A stretch of 64,000 nt of DNA, taken from NCBI GenBank assembly GCA_964640175.1, contig CAZXFW010000012.1:4850-68849 (forward strand), written 5' to 3'. This DNA is from JACKDX01 sp964640175. Lineage in GTDB: Bacteria > Myxococcota_A > Polyangia > Polyangiales > GCA-016699535. Below, one piece after another: positions 35,827 to 45,088 of this stretch; the stretch's first letter is position 1; each line of letters begins with the position of its first letter. A program made the translations under genes and the position numbers. The notes below the pieces were generated by a model, which saw only the letters and a program-made list of their open reading frames with translations, was not told the DNA's origin and made no database searches.

Positions 35827-36909
35827 ATGAAAAACATTGAAAAACATACCTATGCCATCATTATGGCCGGTGGAGCAGGCACTCGGTTTTGGCCCCTGTC
35901 TCGGAAGAGCAACCCCAAACAATTATTGCCCCTAAGCTCCCGTCATGAATCTCTGCTTCAAGCTTCGGTCAGACGGCTGGCTCCGCTGATTCCTTCCGAG
36001 CGGATTGTGGTGGTTACTTCTCAGATGCTTGCTCCTCGCGTGGCAGAGCAACTGCCAGACATTCCTTCAGAACACATTCTTGCTGAGCCTGTGGGGCGCA
36101 ATACAGCCCCATGCATCGGTTGGGGAACTTCCTATATCCAGCGCATGGATCCCTCGGCAGTGATTGCGGTCCTGCCTGCAGACCAGTACGTCGCCGATGA
36201 AGCCTTGTATGTCTCCACATTGCGTCGCGCTCTGGATGCTGCAGCCCAACATAGCCTTGTCACCATAGGCATCAAGCCCACAGCGCCTGAAACGGGCTAT
36301 GGTTACATCGAAGTCGGCCAAGCTCTCGAAGAGACTTTGTACCGTGTCGAACGCTTTGTTGAAAAACCTGACTTGCCCAAAGCTCAGGAATATGTCGCCT
36401 CTGGAAGGTTCTGGTGGAACAGCGGCATGTTCTTTTTCAGAGCCGATGTGCTTGAAGCGGCTATCCGCACGCATCTCCCTGAGCTTTCAACAGCACTCCT
36501 GCGCTATGCTGACGCCGCAAAACAAGGCAAAGAAACCGAATTGGTCAACCAAACGTATGCGAGCTTACCCAACATTTCCATTGACCACGGCGTGATGGAA
36601 AAAACAGGCAACCTTGTGGTGGTGCCCGGGAACTTTGGTTGGTCGGATATTGGGCATTTTCAAGCCGCATGGGAGTTGGCTTCTAAAGATACACAAGGAA
36701 ATGCCTCTGTAGCCAAAAGCATCCTCGTCAACGCGCAAGGGTGTTACATCCAAGCCCCCGCTGAAAAACTCGTAGCATTGATAGGCGTCACTGACCTTGT
36801 CGTCATAGACACTCCCGATGCGCTGCTAATTATGCCACGCGATCAATCCCAAGAGGTCCGCAAGGTGGTAGATCAACTTAACGACCCCACGTATACACGC
36901 TATACCTAA
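35827..36909 (+). CDS. manC: Mannose-1-phosphate guanylyltransferase
   Basis: 360 aa from ATG 35827 (MKNIEKHTYAIIMAGG). Nucleotidyltransferase motif AGGAGTRFWPLSRKSNPKQ, AEPVGRNTAPCI and active-site FVEKPDLPKA, then NSGMFFFRADV and GWSDIGHF. Makes GDP-mannose. It is the short form without the C-terminal isomerase domain seen in long ManC/AlgA. Confidence 0.93.
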   Translation: MKNIEKHTYAIIMAGGAGTRFWPLSRKSNPKQLLPLSSRHESLLQASVRRLAPLIPSERIVVVTSQMLAPRVAEQLPDIPSEHILAEPVGRNTAPCIGWGTSYIQRMDPSAVIAVLPADQYVADEALYVSTLRRALDAAAQHSLVTIGIKPTAPETGYGYIEVGQALEETLYRVERFVEKPDLPKAQEYVASGRFWWNSGMFFFRADVLEAAIRTHLPELSTALLRYADAAKQGKETELVNQTYASLPNISIDHGVMEKTGNLVVVPGNFGWSDIGHFQAAWELASKDTQGNASVAKSILVNAQGCYIQAPAEKLVALIGVTDLVVIDTPDALLIMPRDQSQEVRKVVDQLNDPTYTRYT

Positions 36910-36924
36910 CCTGAGACAAAAATT

Positions 36925-38277
36925 ATGAGTTCAACCATATTTAGAGAGTACGACATTCGTGGAGTTGCCGATCGCGACATGCCCGATCCTTTCGTTAAAG
37001 ATCTAGGCCGTGCCATTGGAACGTTTCTCAAACGCAAAGGCGCTCTATCCATAGCCCTTGGCAGAGACTGTCGGCTCAGTTCGCCTCGACTTCATACCCA
37101 TCTATGCCAAGGCTTGCTCGAAACCGGGATAGACCTTGTGGATATCGGCGTGGTGCCGACACCTTTGATGTATTTCAGCGTCTTTCATTACGATTTAGAC
37201 GGCGGCGTACAGATCACCGGAAGTCACAACCCTCCCCACGAAAACGGCTTTAAACTCATGGCAGGGAAGGCCACGTTGTACGGAGAGGATATCCGATCGC
37301 TTTATACGATGATCGAACAAAAGGACTTCGAGCTTACGTCTGTAGGACACACAAAGCATGTGGATCCACTCCCTGCGTATGCGGGTTTTATGAAAGGCAA
37401 CATCCAGCTAGGTTCACGACCGTTACGGTTTGCCATCGATGCGGGCAACGGTGCAGGGGGACCGGCGGCTCTTGCGGCGATGCACGCTGTGGGCCTTGAA
37501 CCCGATGCAATGTATTGCGAGATGGATGGAGCGTTTCCCCATCATCACCCTGACCCTTCCTTACCTGAAAACTTAGCCGAACTTATCGAACGAGTGACTT
37601 CTCGCCAGTATGATTTAGGAATTGCCTACGATGGCGATGCCGACCGCATCGGTGTGGTGGATGCACGTGGAAAAATCATTTGGGGTGATAAGCTTATGGT
37701 GATTTTATCGCGTGCGGTGCTCCAACAGCATCCAGGAGCAGCCATCATCAGTGAGGTTAAATCCTCCCAAACGTTGTACGATGACATTTCCCTGCACAAT
37801 GGACGGCCCATTTTATGGAAAACAGGCCACTCATTGATTAAGAAAAAAATGAAGGAAGAAGGAGCGCTCCTTGCAGGAGAAATGAGCGGCCATATTTTCT
37901 TTGCCGATCGCTATTATGGATTTGACGACGCCATTTATGCGTCACTTCGCTTGCTGGAAATTCTATCCCACAACACAATCCCCTTAAACGAGATGCTTTC
38001 GGATGTACCTGAAACATTTGCGACGCCAGAAATCCGGGTAGATTGCTCGGATGAAACAAAATTTAACATCGTCGATCATGTCAAAGAATATTTTAAGAAG
38101 CACCATGACGTCATCGACATCGATGGTGCACGCATTTTGTTCGACCAGGGATGGGGACTTGTCCGGGCTTCGAACACCCAACCCGTGCTCGTCTTACGAT
38201 TTGAAGCAAACACCACCAAACACTTGGAAGAGATTCGCAACCAGGTATTAGATGTTGTTAATCGTTACCTAACGTAA
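36925..38277 (+). CDS. manB: Phosphomannomutase/phosphoglucomutase
   Basis: 450 aa, AlgC-like. FREYDIRGVAD at the N-terminus, phosphoserine loop in QITGSHNPPHENGFK, metal loop AYDGDADRIGVVD, sugar loop GEMSGHIFF and phosphate loop VRASNTQPVLVLRFEA. Interconverts mannose-6-P and mannose-1-P, feeding ManC; with uppP it makes a carrier-plus-GDP-mannose cassette. Convergent with the tail-anchored gene (9-nt overlap). Confidence 0.93.
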   Translation: MSSTIFREYDIRGVADRDMPDPFVKDLGRAIGTFLKRKGALSIALGRDCRLSSPRLHTHLCQGLLETGIDLVDIGVVPTPLMYFSVFHYDLDGGVQITGSHNPPHENGFKLMAGKATLYGEDIRSLYTMIEQKDFELTSVGHTKHVDPLPAYAGFMKGNIQLGSRPLRFAIDAGNGAGGPAALAAMHAVGLEPDAMYCEMDGAFPHHHPDPSLPENLAELIERVTSRQYDLGIAYDGDADRIGVVDARGKIIWGDKLMVILSRAVLQQHPGAAIISEVKSSQTLYDDISLHNGRPILWKTGHSLIKKKMKEEGALLAGEMSGHIFFADRYYGFDDAIYASLRLLEILSHNTIPLNEMLSDVPETFATPEIRVDCSDETKFNIVDHVKEYFKKHHDVIDIDGARILFDQGWGLVRASNTQPVLVLRFEANTTKHLEEIRNQVLDVVNRYLT

Positions 38278-39042
38278 TAGGACAATCGTCCCAATTGCGA
38301 CAGCGGCTGTGCCGATCGCTGCAAACACCCAAAACCACACCGTATGCGACGCCCATAATGTACGCGCACGTCGCATCGAGCCAAGCTCCGCCGTATCCTC
38401 AGCAGCCAATAAAAGCGTCGACTCTTTTGAAAAAGCAGAAGACTCCTCCGAAGCCATCGCTTCAAACAGACTCACTGACGTAGCAATGCCTTGGGGCAAA
38501 TGTGTCCCTGCAGCTGGCGGAAACGAATCCAACAAGGCATCCACATCAGTATCAAGCTTTTCCCGACGATCTGTCCCTGGAAATTCTTCATAGTGAGCAT
38601 CACCTTCTCGCGTGGCTTCACGAAATAGCCTTCCAAGCACCCGTCGTGAAGCTTGCCGATTCAGTGGCACCAACTTACTCAACAAATCGTCTCGCAATTC
38701 AGTCAAATTGTTGGGCAATGAACTGATATCAGGTTCTACCAATGCGATCAGTGGCTCGGGCACACCGGGTGCTGCAGCCAACAAAAGCTCACTCAACATG
38801 CCTAGAATAGATTCCGTAGCCCGGGATGGAGGCCCTTGAATGGAGTGCGCCACGTTAACGGTAATACTTCCTTGAGCATCCACCCAGATATCGTTGATGT
38901 CGACTTCCGAGGGGCGTTCCTGAATCTGCTCACATGTCTCTAACGCAAGATACGTTCCCACCTCGTAGGGGATCGGAACCTTTTTACGGCGTAGCGAACC
39001 CAAGAGATCTCTGACGTTCAATATTTGGGTTGAACTCGTCAT
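38269..39042 (-). CDS. Tail-anchored protein of unknown function
   Basis: 257 aa. A soluble N-terminal domain (about 10-140: RDLLGSLRRKKVPIPYEVG, VDINDIWVDAQGSI) resembles remnants of myxobacterial kinase-associated domains. An acidic linker follows, and a single C-terminal membrane helix (about 235-254, VWFWVFAAIGTAAVAIGTIV) sits at the very end. No signal peptide, so the protein should face the cytoplasm. Function unknown. Confidence 0.55.
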   Translation of the reverse strand: MTSSTQILNVRDLLGSLRRKKVPIPYEVGTYLALETCEQIQERPSEVDINDIWVDAQGSITVNVAHSIQGPPSRATESILGMLSELLLAAAPGVPEPLIALVEPDISSLPNNLTELRDDLLSKLVPLNRQASRRVLGRLFREATREGDAHYEEFPGTDRREKLDTDVDALLDSFPPAAGTHLPQGIATSVSLFEAMASEESSAFSKESTLLLAAEDTAELGSMRRARTLWASHTVWFWVFAAIGTAAVAIGTIVLLR

Positions 39043-39132
39043 AGTACGTATGCCTTATATGTAAAACCATTGCTAAAAATTGACAAAAAAATTGCCTTCC
39101 CTACCAAACCTGCGAGATTCCATATTGGCTCA

Positions 39133-40014
39133 ATGAGAAAAAGCTCTATGAACAAATTTTGCTTTGGTGGCTTCGTACTGGCAATGACGCTTCTAGGATT
39201 CACACCCATACCCGCTTCAGCCCAAGTGAATATTTTTAACCAGAGTGAACGCTGGTTTTCTCTTGGAGCGGATTTTGGATTTTATGCCGGTAGCACCGAC
39301 GACGATAACCGGGCTAACATGTCAACGGTTCTTCACATGGGTGGCCGTATTCATGAGAACGTGGACTTGGAATTGCAAGTGCCTGGCACTCTGCATGCCT
39401 ACGCCAATGACACTCTTGACGAAAGCTCCGTAGCGTTTCGCTTTGCTAACCCGTCACTCGGTGCTTACTATGTCACCTCAGACGACATGAGTATGTTCCG
39501 TCTTGGGGCATTTTTTGCAGCACCGTTGGCGTCTGTTCCTACGAATGATTTAGAAGACCGAGCCATCGCCACAGAAGCCTATGACTATGCTGCAGCCATG
39601 CGCGGAACGTGGAACCGCTGGCAATGGATGCCCAGTACGACCACCTTCGGAGCCGCATCTCAACTCGAGTTTAGTCCGCTATCCGTCCTGTCGTTAGCAG
39701 CAGACGGCGCAGTGGCCGCTTTGTTTGATACGGGGGAGTCCCGTACACAAACGGACATCCTTACTCAACTCGCCTTAGAAGCTGCTCTTAAAGCAGGCGA
39801 AATTCTAAGACTGGGCGCAAGAATCGCCGGGGTATGGGTGCCCACAGCCGACGGAGATAACTTTCAATCGTTTCTTGAACCATTTGCACGGCTGCAATTT
39901 ACAGCCGCTTATCTCTTTGCTTCGTTGATCCTAAACCTCGATGAGCCCGCGGGATTTGCGTTTGATTCTGGTGGTGTCTGGGGCGCACGTTTAGGGATGG
40001 GCGTACGTTTTTAG
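39133..40014 (+). CDS. Secreted or outer-membrane beta-barrel-like protein
   Basis: 293 aa from ATG 39133 with a second ATG at 39148. Signal peptide MRKSSMNKFCF... with cleavage after PASA. The mature part alternates polar and aromatic residues, suggesting strands (for example WFSLGADFGFYAGS, LGAYYVTSDDMSMFRLG), and ends in GARLGMGVRF with a terminal Phe, the usual sign for barrel insertion. No specific family recognised. Overlaps gyrA 3' end by 4 nt. Confidence 0.6.
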   Translation: MRKSSMNKFCFGGFVLAMTLLGFTPIPASAQVNIFNQSERWFSLGADFGFYAGSTDDDNRANMSTVLHMGGRIHENVDLELQVPGTLHAYANDTLDESSVAFRFANPSLGAYYVTSDDMSMFRLGAFFAAPLASVPTNDLEDRAIATEAYDYAAAMRGTWNRWQWMPSTTTFGAASQLEFSPLSVLSLAADGAVAALFDTGESRTQTDILTQLALEAALKAGEILRLGARIAGVWVPTADGDNFQSFLEPFARLQFTAAYLFASLILNLDEPAGFAFDSGGVWGARLGMGVRF

Positions 40015-42566
40015 ACGTCTTCCTCCCCGATAGTTGCACGCTCAGCCAAGACGGCAACGTCCATAACGCGCTCACCTTCTGCAAGGCGAATCACACGTAC
40101 GCCCTGGGTGTTTCTCCCAGCTTCCCGAATCTCAGAAACGTTCGTACGTATCATCTGTCCACCATCGGTAATCACCATAATGTCATGCTCTGGATCCACC
40201 AAACATAACTTCACGACATTTCCATTACGCTCGGAGGCATCCATGGCAATGACACCTAAACCGCCACGGCCTTGCACACGCCACTCTTCGACAGGGGTAC
40301 GTTTGCCAAAGCCACGTTCGCTGACGCAAAGCACCTGACGCTGTGGACTGTCAATGACATCCATCGAAATGACCATGTCACCCTCACGTAACTCAATGCC
40401 TTTGACACCACGCGAGACCCGTCCCATACGGCGAGCATCGTTAACCTGAAAACGAATCGCCATACCACGAGCCGTCCCAAGGATGACATCTTGGTCTTCT
40501 GTAACCACTCGGGCAGCTAATAACGAATCCCCGTCCTCTAAGCCCACCCCAATAATACCCGTCATACGAATTTGGGCATACGCACTGAGTGAAGAACGTT
40601 TAACACGGCCACCCCTGGTGCAGGTAAGTAAGTCTGCGTTTTCGCTAAACTCACTAATGGGCACTACTGCTGCTACATTTTCTCCCTGCTCCATGCCCAC
40701 AAAATTAACAATCGCTCTTCCACGCGCCACACGGCTCGCTGCGGGAATTTCGTAGATCTTTTTGAGATACGCTTTGCCCTTATCACTTAGGAAAAGCACA
40801 TGGTTATGTGTGCTGGCAACGAAAATTTGAGTGACATAATCTTCGTCTCGTGTCTGCATCGCACGCGAGCCTCGCCCACCACGACCCTGAGCACGATACT
40901 CATTCACAGGCACGCGCTTGACATAGCCCGCATGGCTGACAGTGACGACAACGTCTTCTTCGGCGATCAAATCTTCAATATCGATTTCACCTTCATCGGC
41001 AACGATTTCAGTGCGGCGCCCATCGCCATAGCGCTGTTTAATTTCATCGAGCTCAGTGACAATCACCTCTTTGAGCCGTTCTTCACTGGCAAGGATCTGA
41101 CGCAATGCCTGAATGGTGTCGCATAGATCACCATACTCCTTCGCAAGCTTTTCGTACTCAAGCCCAGTCAATCGCGCCAAGCGCATATCTAAAATTGCCT
41201 TCGCTTGACGCTCTGAAAGCCTATATTCTTTGCGCTTAGCCGCTTCATCGATCTCGCTTTGTGGCCGGCCCGCACGACGCACAAACTCTTCCAGGCCAGA
41301 AAGAGAAAGCTCCATCAACGCTTGCTTTGCTTCCTCTGCATCCTGGGCAGCACGAATGGTTTTGATGACCAAATCGACTTGAGTGATAGCCATACCCAAG
41401 CCTTCTACGATTTCACGCTGCTGCTCTGCCTGACGCAAATCGTACCGCGTACGACGCGTCACCACTTCACGACGGTGCTCAATGAAATACCAAAGCATTT
41501 GCCGCAAATCCAAAAGCTGAGGCTGCCCTGCGACAATCGCCAATGTATTCACACCGAACGTCGACTGCATCGCCGTCAGTTGATAAAGCTGGTTAAGAAT
41601 AACCTGCCCAATCGTGCCACGACGCAGTTCAATGACAATCCGCATCCCATCGCGATCGGACTCGTCACGAATATCTCCAATCCCCTGAATACGCTTGTCC
41701 CGTGCCAAGTCAGCGATTTTCTTTAGAAGCTCAGCTTTATTAACTTGGTAAGGAAGCTCGGTGACGACAATCTGTTCGCGGTCGTGTTTTTCAGACATGG
41801 GCTCGATATTCGCCCGAGCCCGCATTACCACCCGTCCTCGTCCTGTCGCATACGCTTGACGAATCCCCGAGGTCCCATGAATGAAGCCTGCCGTGGGAAA
41901 GTCAGGACCGCGCACCCCTAGCCGCCCGCTCTCAGGATCGTCTTGCATCAGTTGAGCCACTGTCAGGCGCGGGTTATGCACAAGCCTCACGGTCGCATCG
42001 ATGATCTCGGTAAGATTATGAGGCGGTACATTGGTGGCCATACCCACAGCAATACCGCCTGATCCATTGATAAGCAGATTAGGCACCCGACTTGGCAACA
42101 CAAGTGGTTCGCGCTCAGACTCATCAAAGTTTGGACCAAAGTTGACGGTGTCCTTTTCAATGTCTGCCAAAAGCTCCGAAGCCAAGCGAGACATGCGCAC
42201 TTCCGTATACCGCATGGCTGCCGGAGGATCGCCGTCCACGGAACCGAAGTTTCCCTGGCCATCCACAAGCGGATAGCGCATGGAAAAGTCTTGAGCCATG
42301 CGCACCAACGCGTCGTAGACCGCCGTATCGCCATGCGGATGGTATTTACCAAGAACGTCACCCACGATACGTGCGGATTTTTTATGCGCTTGATTCCAAG
42401 CCACTTTGTTTTCATGCATCGCAAAGAGGATGCGGCGATGCACTGGCTTTAGCCCGTCCCGCACATCAGGAATCGCCCTGCCAATGATGACGCTCATGGC
42501 GTAATCGAGGTAGGCATTACGCATTTCCTCATCGATAGCGACTGCGATCTTTAACGGTGCTTCCAC
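40011..42566 (-). CDS. gyrA: DNA gyrase subunit A
   Basis: 851 aa, GTG start with AAGGAGGG. Winged-helix domain with RGLKP-equivalent RDGLKPVHRRILFAM, catalytic Tyr in PAAMRYTEVRMS, and the C-terminal DNA-wrapping beta-pinwheel with GyrA box around AQGRGGRGSRAM. The quinolone region reads HPHGDTAVYDALVRMAQDFS, Thr at the E. coli Ser83 position, Asp kept at 87. It introduces negative supercoils with GyrB, which is not in the window. Divergent from the SPOR gene. Confidence 0.97.
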   Translation of the reverse strand: MEAPLKIAVAIDEEMRNAYLDYAMSVIIGRAIPDVRDGLKPVHRRILFAMHENKVAWNQAHKKSARIVGDVLGKYHPHGDTAVYDALVRMAQDFSMRYPLVDGQGNFGSVDGDPPAAMRYTEVRMSRLASELLADIEKDTVNFGPNFDESEREPLVLPSRVPNLLINGSGGIAVGMATNVPPHNLTEIIDATVRLVHNPRLTVAQLMQDDPESGRLGVRGPDFPTAGFIHGTSGIRQAYATGRGRVVMRARANIEPMSEKHDREQIVVTELPYQVNKAELLKKIADLARDKRIQGIGDIRDESDRDGMRIVIELRRGTIGQVILNQLYQLTAMQSTFGVNTLAIVAGQPQLLDLRQMLWYFIEHRREVVTRRTRYDLRQAEQQREIVEGLGMAITQVDLVIKTIRAAQDAEEAKQALMELSLSGLEEFVRRAGRPQSEIDEAAKRKEYRLSERQAKAILDMRLARLTGLEYEKLAKEYGDLCDTIQALRQILASEERLKEVIVTELDEIKQRYGDGRRTEIVADEGEIDIEDLIAEEDVVVTVSHAGYVKRVPVNEYRAQGRGGRGSRAMQTRDEDYVTQIFVASTHNHVLFLSDKGKAYLKKIYEIPAASRVARGRAIVNFVGMEQGENVAAVVPISEFSENADLLTCTRGGRVKRSSLSAYAQIRMTGIIGVGLEDGDSLLAARVVTEDQDVILGTARGMAIRFQVNDARRMGRVSRGVKGIELREGDMVISMDVIDSPQRQVLCVSERGFGKRTPVEEWRVQGRGGLGVIAMDASERNGNVVKLCLVDPEHDIMVITDGGQMIRTNVSEIREAGRNTQGVRVIRLAEGERVMDVAVLAERATIGEEDV

Positions 42567-42588
42567 GCCTACCCTCCTTGGCCTTATT

Positions 42589-42608
42589 GCGCTTTAAAAG
42601 CGCTTTTT
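42589..42608. promoter_or_regulatory. Palindrome plus T-run between gyrA and the SPOR gene
   Basis: GCGCTTTAAAAGCGC (42589-42603) is a near-perfect palindrome followed by TTTTT on the plus strand. It lies about 23 bp from the gyrA start in its leader. It resembles a small intrinsic terminator for plus-strand transcripts or a regulatory palindrome for gyrA; the location upstream of both divergent genes favours regulation. Confidence 0.35.
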
Positions 42609-42755
42609 GGCGAGCGGCGCAGGGTATCACAGAGAAGCCCCTCTTGCACGGCCTCTAAGCCGAAGGAAAACCCCTTACCGAGTCCCTCTCTCTATGCATA
42701 AATTTGGCAATGTAGGCCGATCTCTTACATGATTGTGAGTCCTAGAGGTAGGCAT

Positions 42756-43529
42756 ATGGACACTGAGTTTCGCGACCTAGACCAGATTCAAGAACGGGAT
42801 GACGACACGACCTTGCGCCGGCTTTCCCTGATCGCCATGGGAGCCTTTGCGGTCGTGGCTGTCATTTTTGCAACAGGCGTGGTGGTGGTTCAAGGCGTCG
42901 ATAGAGAACCCAATCCCGACTATGACCCTTTGGAGCAGCTCCTTGAAGCAGGCGAGTTTGCCGATCGAGGCGCCTCCTCTGAATCCAAGGCAGAAGCCAG
43001 TGCACCAGACATTGCACGAGAAGCTTTGCTCTTTCCCGAAGTCTTGCGCGAACAAGAAGGCCGTGCCGAAGTGGAAGCTGCCATGGCTTCCGCAGCAGCA
43101 GAGGCAGACCATCCCGATCCTGTGGTTGAAGTGGACTCACTTCCCGCAGCGACACCACCTCCTACGCCAGCCACACAGGGCTTGGCAGCCGAAGTCGCCT
43201 CTGGCAAGGCCGATGCTCCGACAGCATCGGTGACCCCTTCTAAAAAAGCTAGCGCCCAGAAGGCAACCACCCCATCGCCATCGTCCGGGGGACGCTACGG
43301 CCTTCAGGTGATTTCTTATACCCAGGCCGACCAAGCCAACCGTTATGCAGAAGTTCTCAAAGAGCGGGGCCATCAGGCTTACGTGCTGAGCCACACTGAA
43401 CCAGGAAAAGGAACGTATTGGCGCGTTCGCATTGGCCCCTTTAACGATCAAGCAGAGGCTGAAGCCTACCGCCAACGCTTCGAACGCGAAGAACAACTGA
43501 AAACGCTGGTCGTCCACAACGCTGAGTAA
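42756..43529 (+). CDS. SPOR-domain membrane protein
   Basis: 257 aa from ATG 42756 (AGAGGTAGG upstream). A cytoplasmic N-terminus (about 1-23), one membrane helix (about 24-45, LIAMGAFAVVAVIFATGVVVV), an Ala/Glu/Pro-rich periplasmic linker (about 55-180) and a C-terminal SPOR domain (GRYGLQVISYTQADQANRYA ... YWRVRIGPFNDQAEAEAYRQ). SPOR domains bind denuded septal glycan left by amidases, so an FtsN/DamX-like division role is likely. Six nt before the pilU-like gene. Confidence 0.83.
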   Translation: MDTEFRDLDQIQERDDDTTLRRLSLIAMGAFAVVAVIFATGVVVVQGVDREPNPDYDPLEQLLEAGEFADRGASSESKAEASAPDIAREALLFPEVLREQEGRAEVEAAMASAAAEADHPDPVVEVDSLPAATPPPTPATQGLAAEVASGKADAPTASVTPSKKASAQKATTPSPSSGGRYGLQVISYTQADQANRYAEVLKERGHQAYVLSHTEPGKGTYWRVRIGPFNDQAEAEAYRQRFEREEQLKTLVVHNAE

Positions 43530-43535
43530 CCACCC

Positions 43536-44576
43536 ATGGATGAGGCCACCTTTCATGCATTGCTACAGGCTGGCGCTCAACACAACGCAAGTGACGTTCT
43601 TTTAAAAGTGGGACAACCCCCCGCATTTCGTGTCTCCGGGTCGTTGCATTACTTACAAAGCGATGGATTGCTGCCCGAGCAGACCATGGCCTTGGCTGAA
43701 ATTGTGCTGCGTCGTGCCCATTATCAAGGCTCGTTAGAAACGCTGCAGCAGTATGACACCGCGTATGCCGTGCCACAGCTTGGACGCTACCGGGTGAACG
43801 TCTATCGTCAGCGTGGCTCCCTCGCCATTGCCATGCGCTCGATTGCATTGAAAATCCCGACGTTTGAATCGCTGGGATTGCCGGACGTTATCCGGGGCCT
43901 AAGCGAGCTTGAACGCGGCATGGTGCTGGTGTGTGGAGCTGCGGGAAACGGCAAATCTTCAAGCCTGGCTGCGATGGTCGGGCATCTCAACCACACTCAA
44001 CGCCTGCATATTGTCACCATTGAAGACCCCTTGGAGTTCCTCCATCAGGATGCGTTGAGCTGCGTCTCCCAACGTGAAATAGGCATTGATACCGCAGACT
44101 TCGCCACCGCCTTACGCGGTGCCCTGCGTCAGGATCCTGACGTGATTTTGGTCGGAGAGATTCGCGACGAAGAAACGATGGATATCGCTCTTAAAGCAGC
44201 AGAAACCGGCCATCTACTCCTTTCCACCTTGCATACGCCTGATGTGGCTCGCACTGTCGGACGCGTGTTGTCGTTATCATCCTCTCAGGATCTCAAGGAA
44301 ACCAGAGAGCGTTTTGCCGACAATCTCAAAGGGATAGTCGCCCAGCGCCTTTTGCCACGCACCGATGGCCACGGGCTGGTGTTAGCCTGCGAAGTGTTGG
44401 TAATGACCGGTACCGCGAGAGAAGCCATTCGTAACCCTGCGCATAACCCTCCCCTGAAAGATGTCATGGAACGAGGCTCACATCCCTACGGCATGCAAAC
44501 GTTTGAGATGCATCTGCGCGAGTTAGTCAAAACAGGCAAAGTCAGTGTGGAAGCCGCTCGCCAAGCCTTGGCGTAG
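43536..44576 (+). CDS. PilT/PilU-like secretion ATPase (second paralogue)
   Basis: 346 aa. Same architecture as PilT: N-terminal HNASDVLLKVGQPPAFRVSG, Walker A reads GAAGNGKSSS (Ser for the usual Thr), Asp box VTIEDPLEFLH, Walker B DVILVGEIRD, His box TGHLLLSTLHTP. It diverges from the PilT at 25205 in the C-terminal region, consistent with a PilU-type accessory retraction ATPase. Located next to the SPOR gene rather than a pilus operon. Confidence 0.83.
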   Translation: MDEATFHALLQAGAQHNASDVLLKVGQPPAFRVSGSLHYLQSDGLLPEQTMALAEIVLRRAHYQGSLETLQQYDTAYAVPQLGRYRVNVYRQRGSLAIAMRSIALKIPTFESLGLPDVIRGLSELERGMVLVCGAAGNGKSSSLAAMVGHLNHTQRLHIVTIEDPLEFLHQDALSCVSQREIGIDTADFATALRGALRQDPDVILVGEIRDEETMDIALKAAETGHLLLSTLHTPDVARTVGRVLSLSSSQDLKETRERFADNLKGIVAQRLLPRTDGHGLVLACEVLVMTGTAREAIRNPAHNPPLKDVMERGSHPYGMQTFEMHLRELVKTGKVSVEAARQALA

Positions 44577-44649
44577 CCGTGTGTAGGGAACCAACTGCAT
44601 TGACACCAAGGCGGAGTCCGTGCTCCTTTGCAGGCGAAAGGATTGTTTC

Positions 44650-45084
44650 ATGAAACACGCACAGATCACCATGGAAAATGGAAACACCATCGATATCGAG
44701 CTTTATTCCGAGGAAGCGCCCGGCACCGTGGCTAATTTCGAAAAGCTCGCAGCCGATAAATTCTACGATGGAATTACCTTTCACCGTGTGATTCCTGGCT
44801 TTGTCAGCCAAGGCGGCTGCCCTCAAGGAGACGGCACCGGCGGCCCTGGGTACACCATCCCCTGTGAGCTTGGGGCAAACAATCCGCATCGCCACCAATC
44901 AGGCTCGCTGTCCATGGCCCACCGTGGTCCCAACACCGGCGGAAGCCAGTTCTTCATCTGCCATGCGCCACAGCCGCATTTGGATGGCAAACACACCGTC
45001 TTTGGCAAGGTAACCCAAGGGATGGAGCACGTGTTGGCCATGAAGGGCAACGAACGTATCCAAACGTTGCGTATCCTCGATTGA
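44650..45084 (+). CDS. Cyclophilin-type peptidyl-prolyl isomerase
   Basis: 144 aa from ATG 44650 (MKHAQITMENG). Core motifs FHRVIPGFVSQGGCPQGDGTG, the SMAHRGPNTGGSQFFI block with Arg and Gln of the active site, and HTVFGKV. No signal peptide, so cytoplasmic. It catalyses proline cis/trans isomerisation during folding. Convergent with PFK-2/FBPase-2, 4 nt apart. Confidence 0.93.
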   Translation: MKHAQITMENGNTIDIELYSEEAPGTVANFEKLAADKFYDGITFHRVIPGFVSQGGCPQGDGTGGPGYTIPCELGANNPHRHQSGSLSMAHRGPNTGGSQFFICHAPQPHLDGKHTVFGKVTQGMEHVLAMKGNERIQTLRILD

Positions 45085-45088
45085 GATT

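Noticed and set aside
42150..42330. Quinolone-resistance mutation in gyrA
   Set aside because: Thr at the Ser83-equivalent is a natural state in many bacteria; Asp87 is intact.
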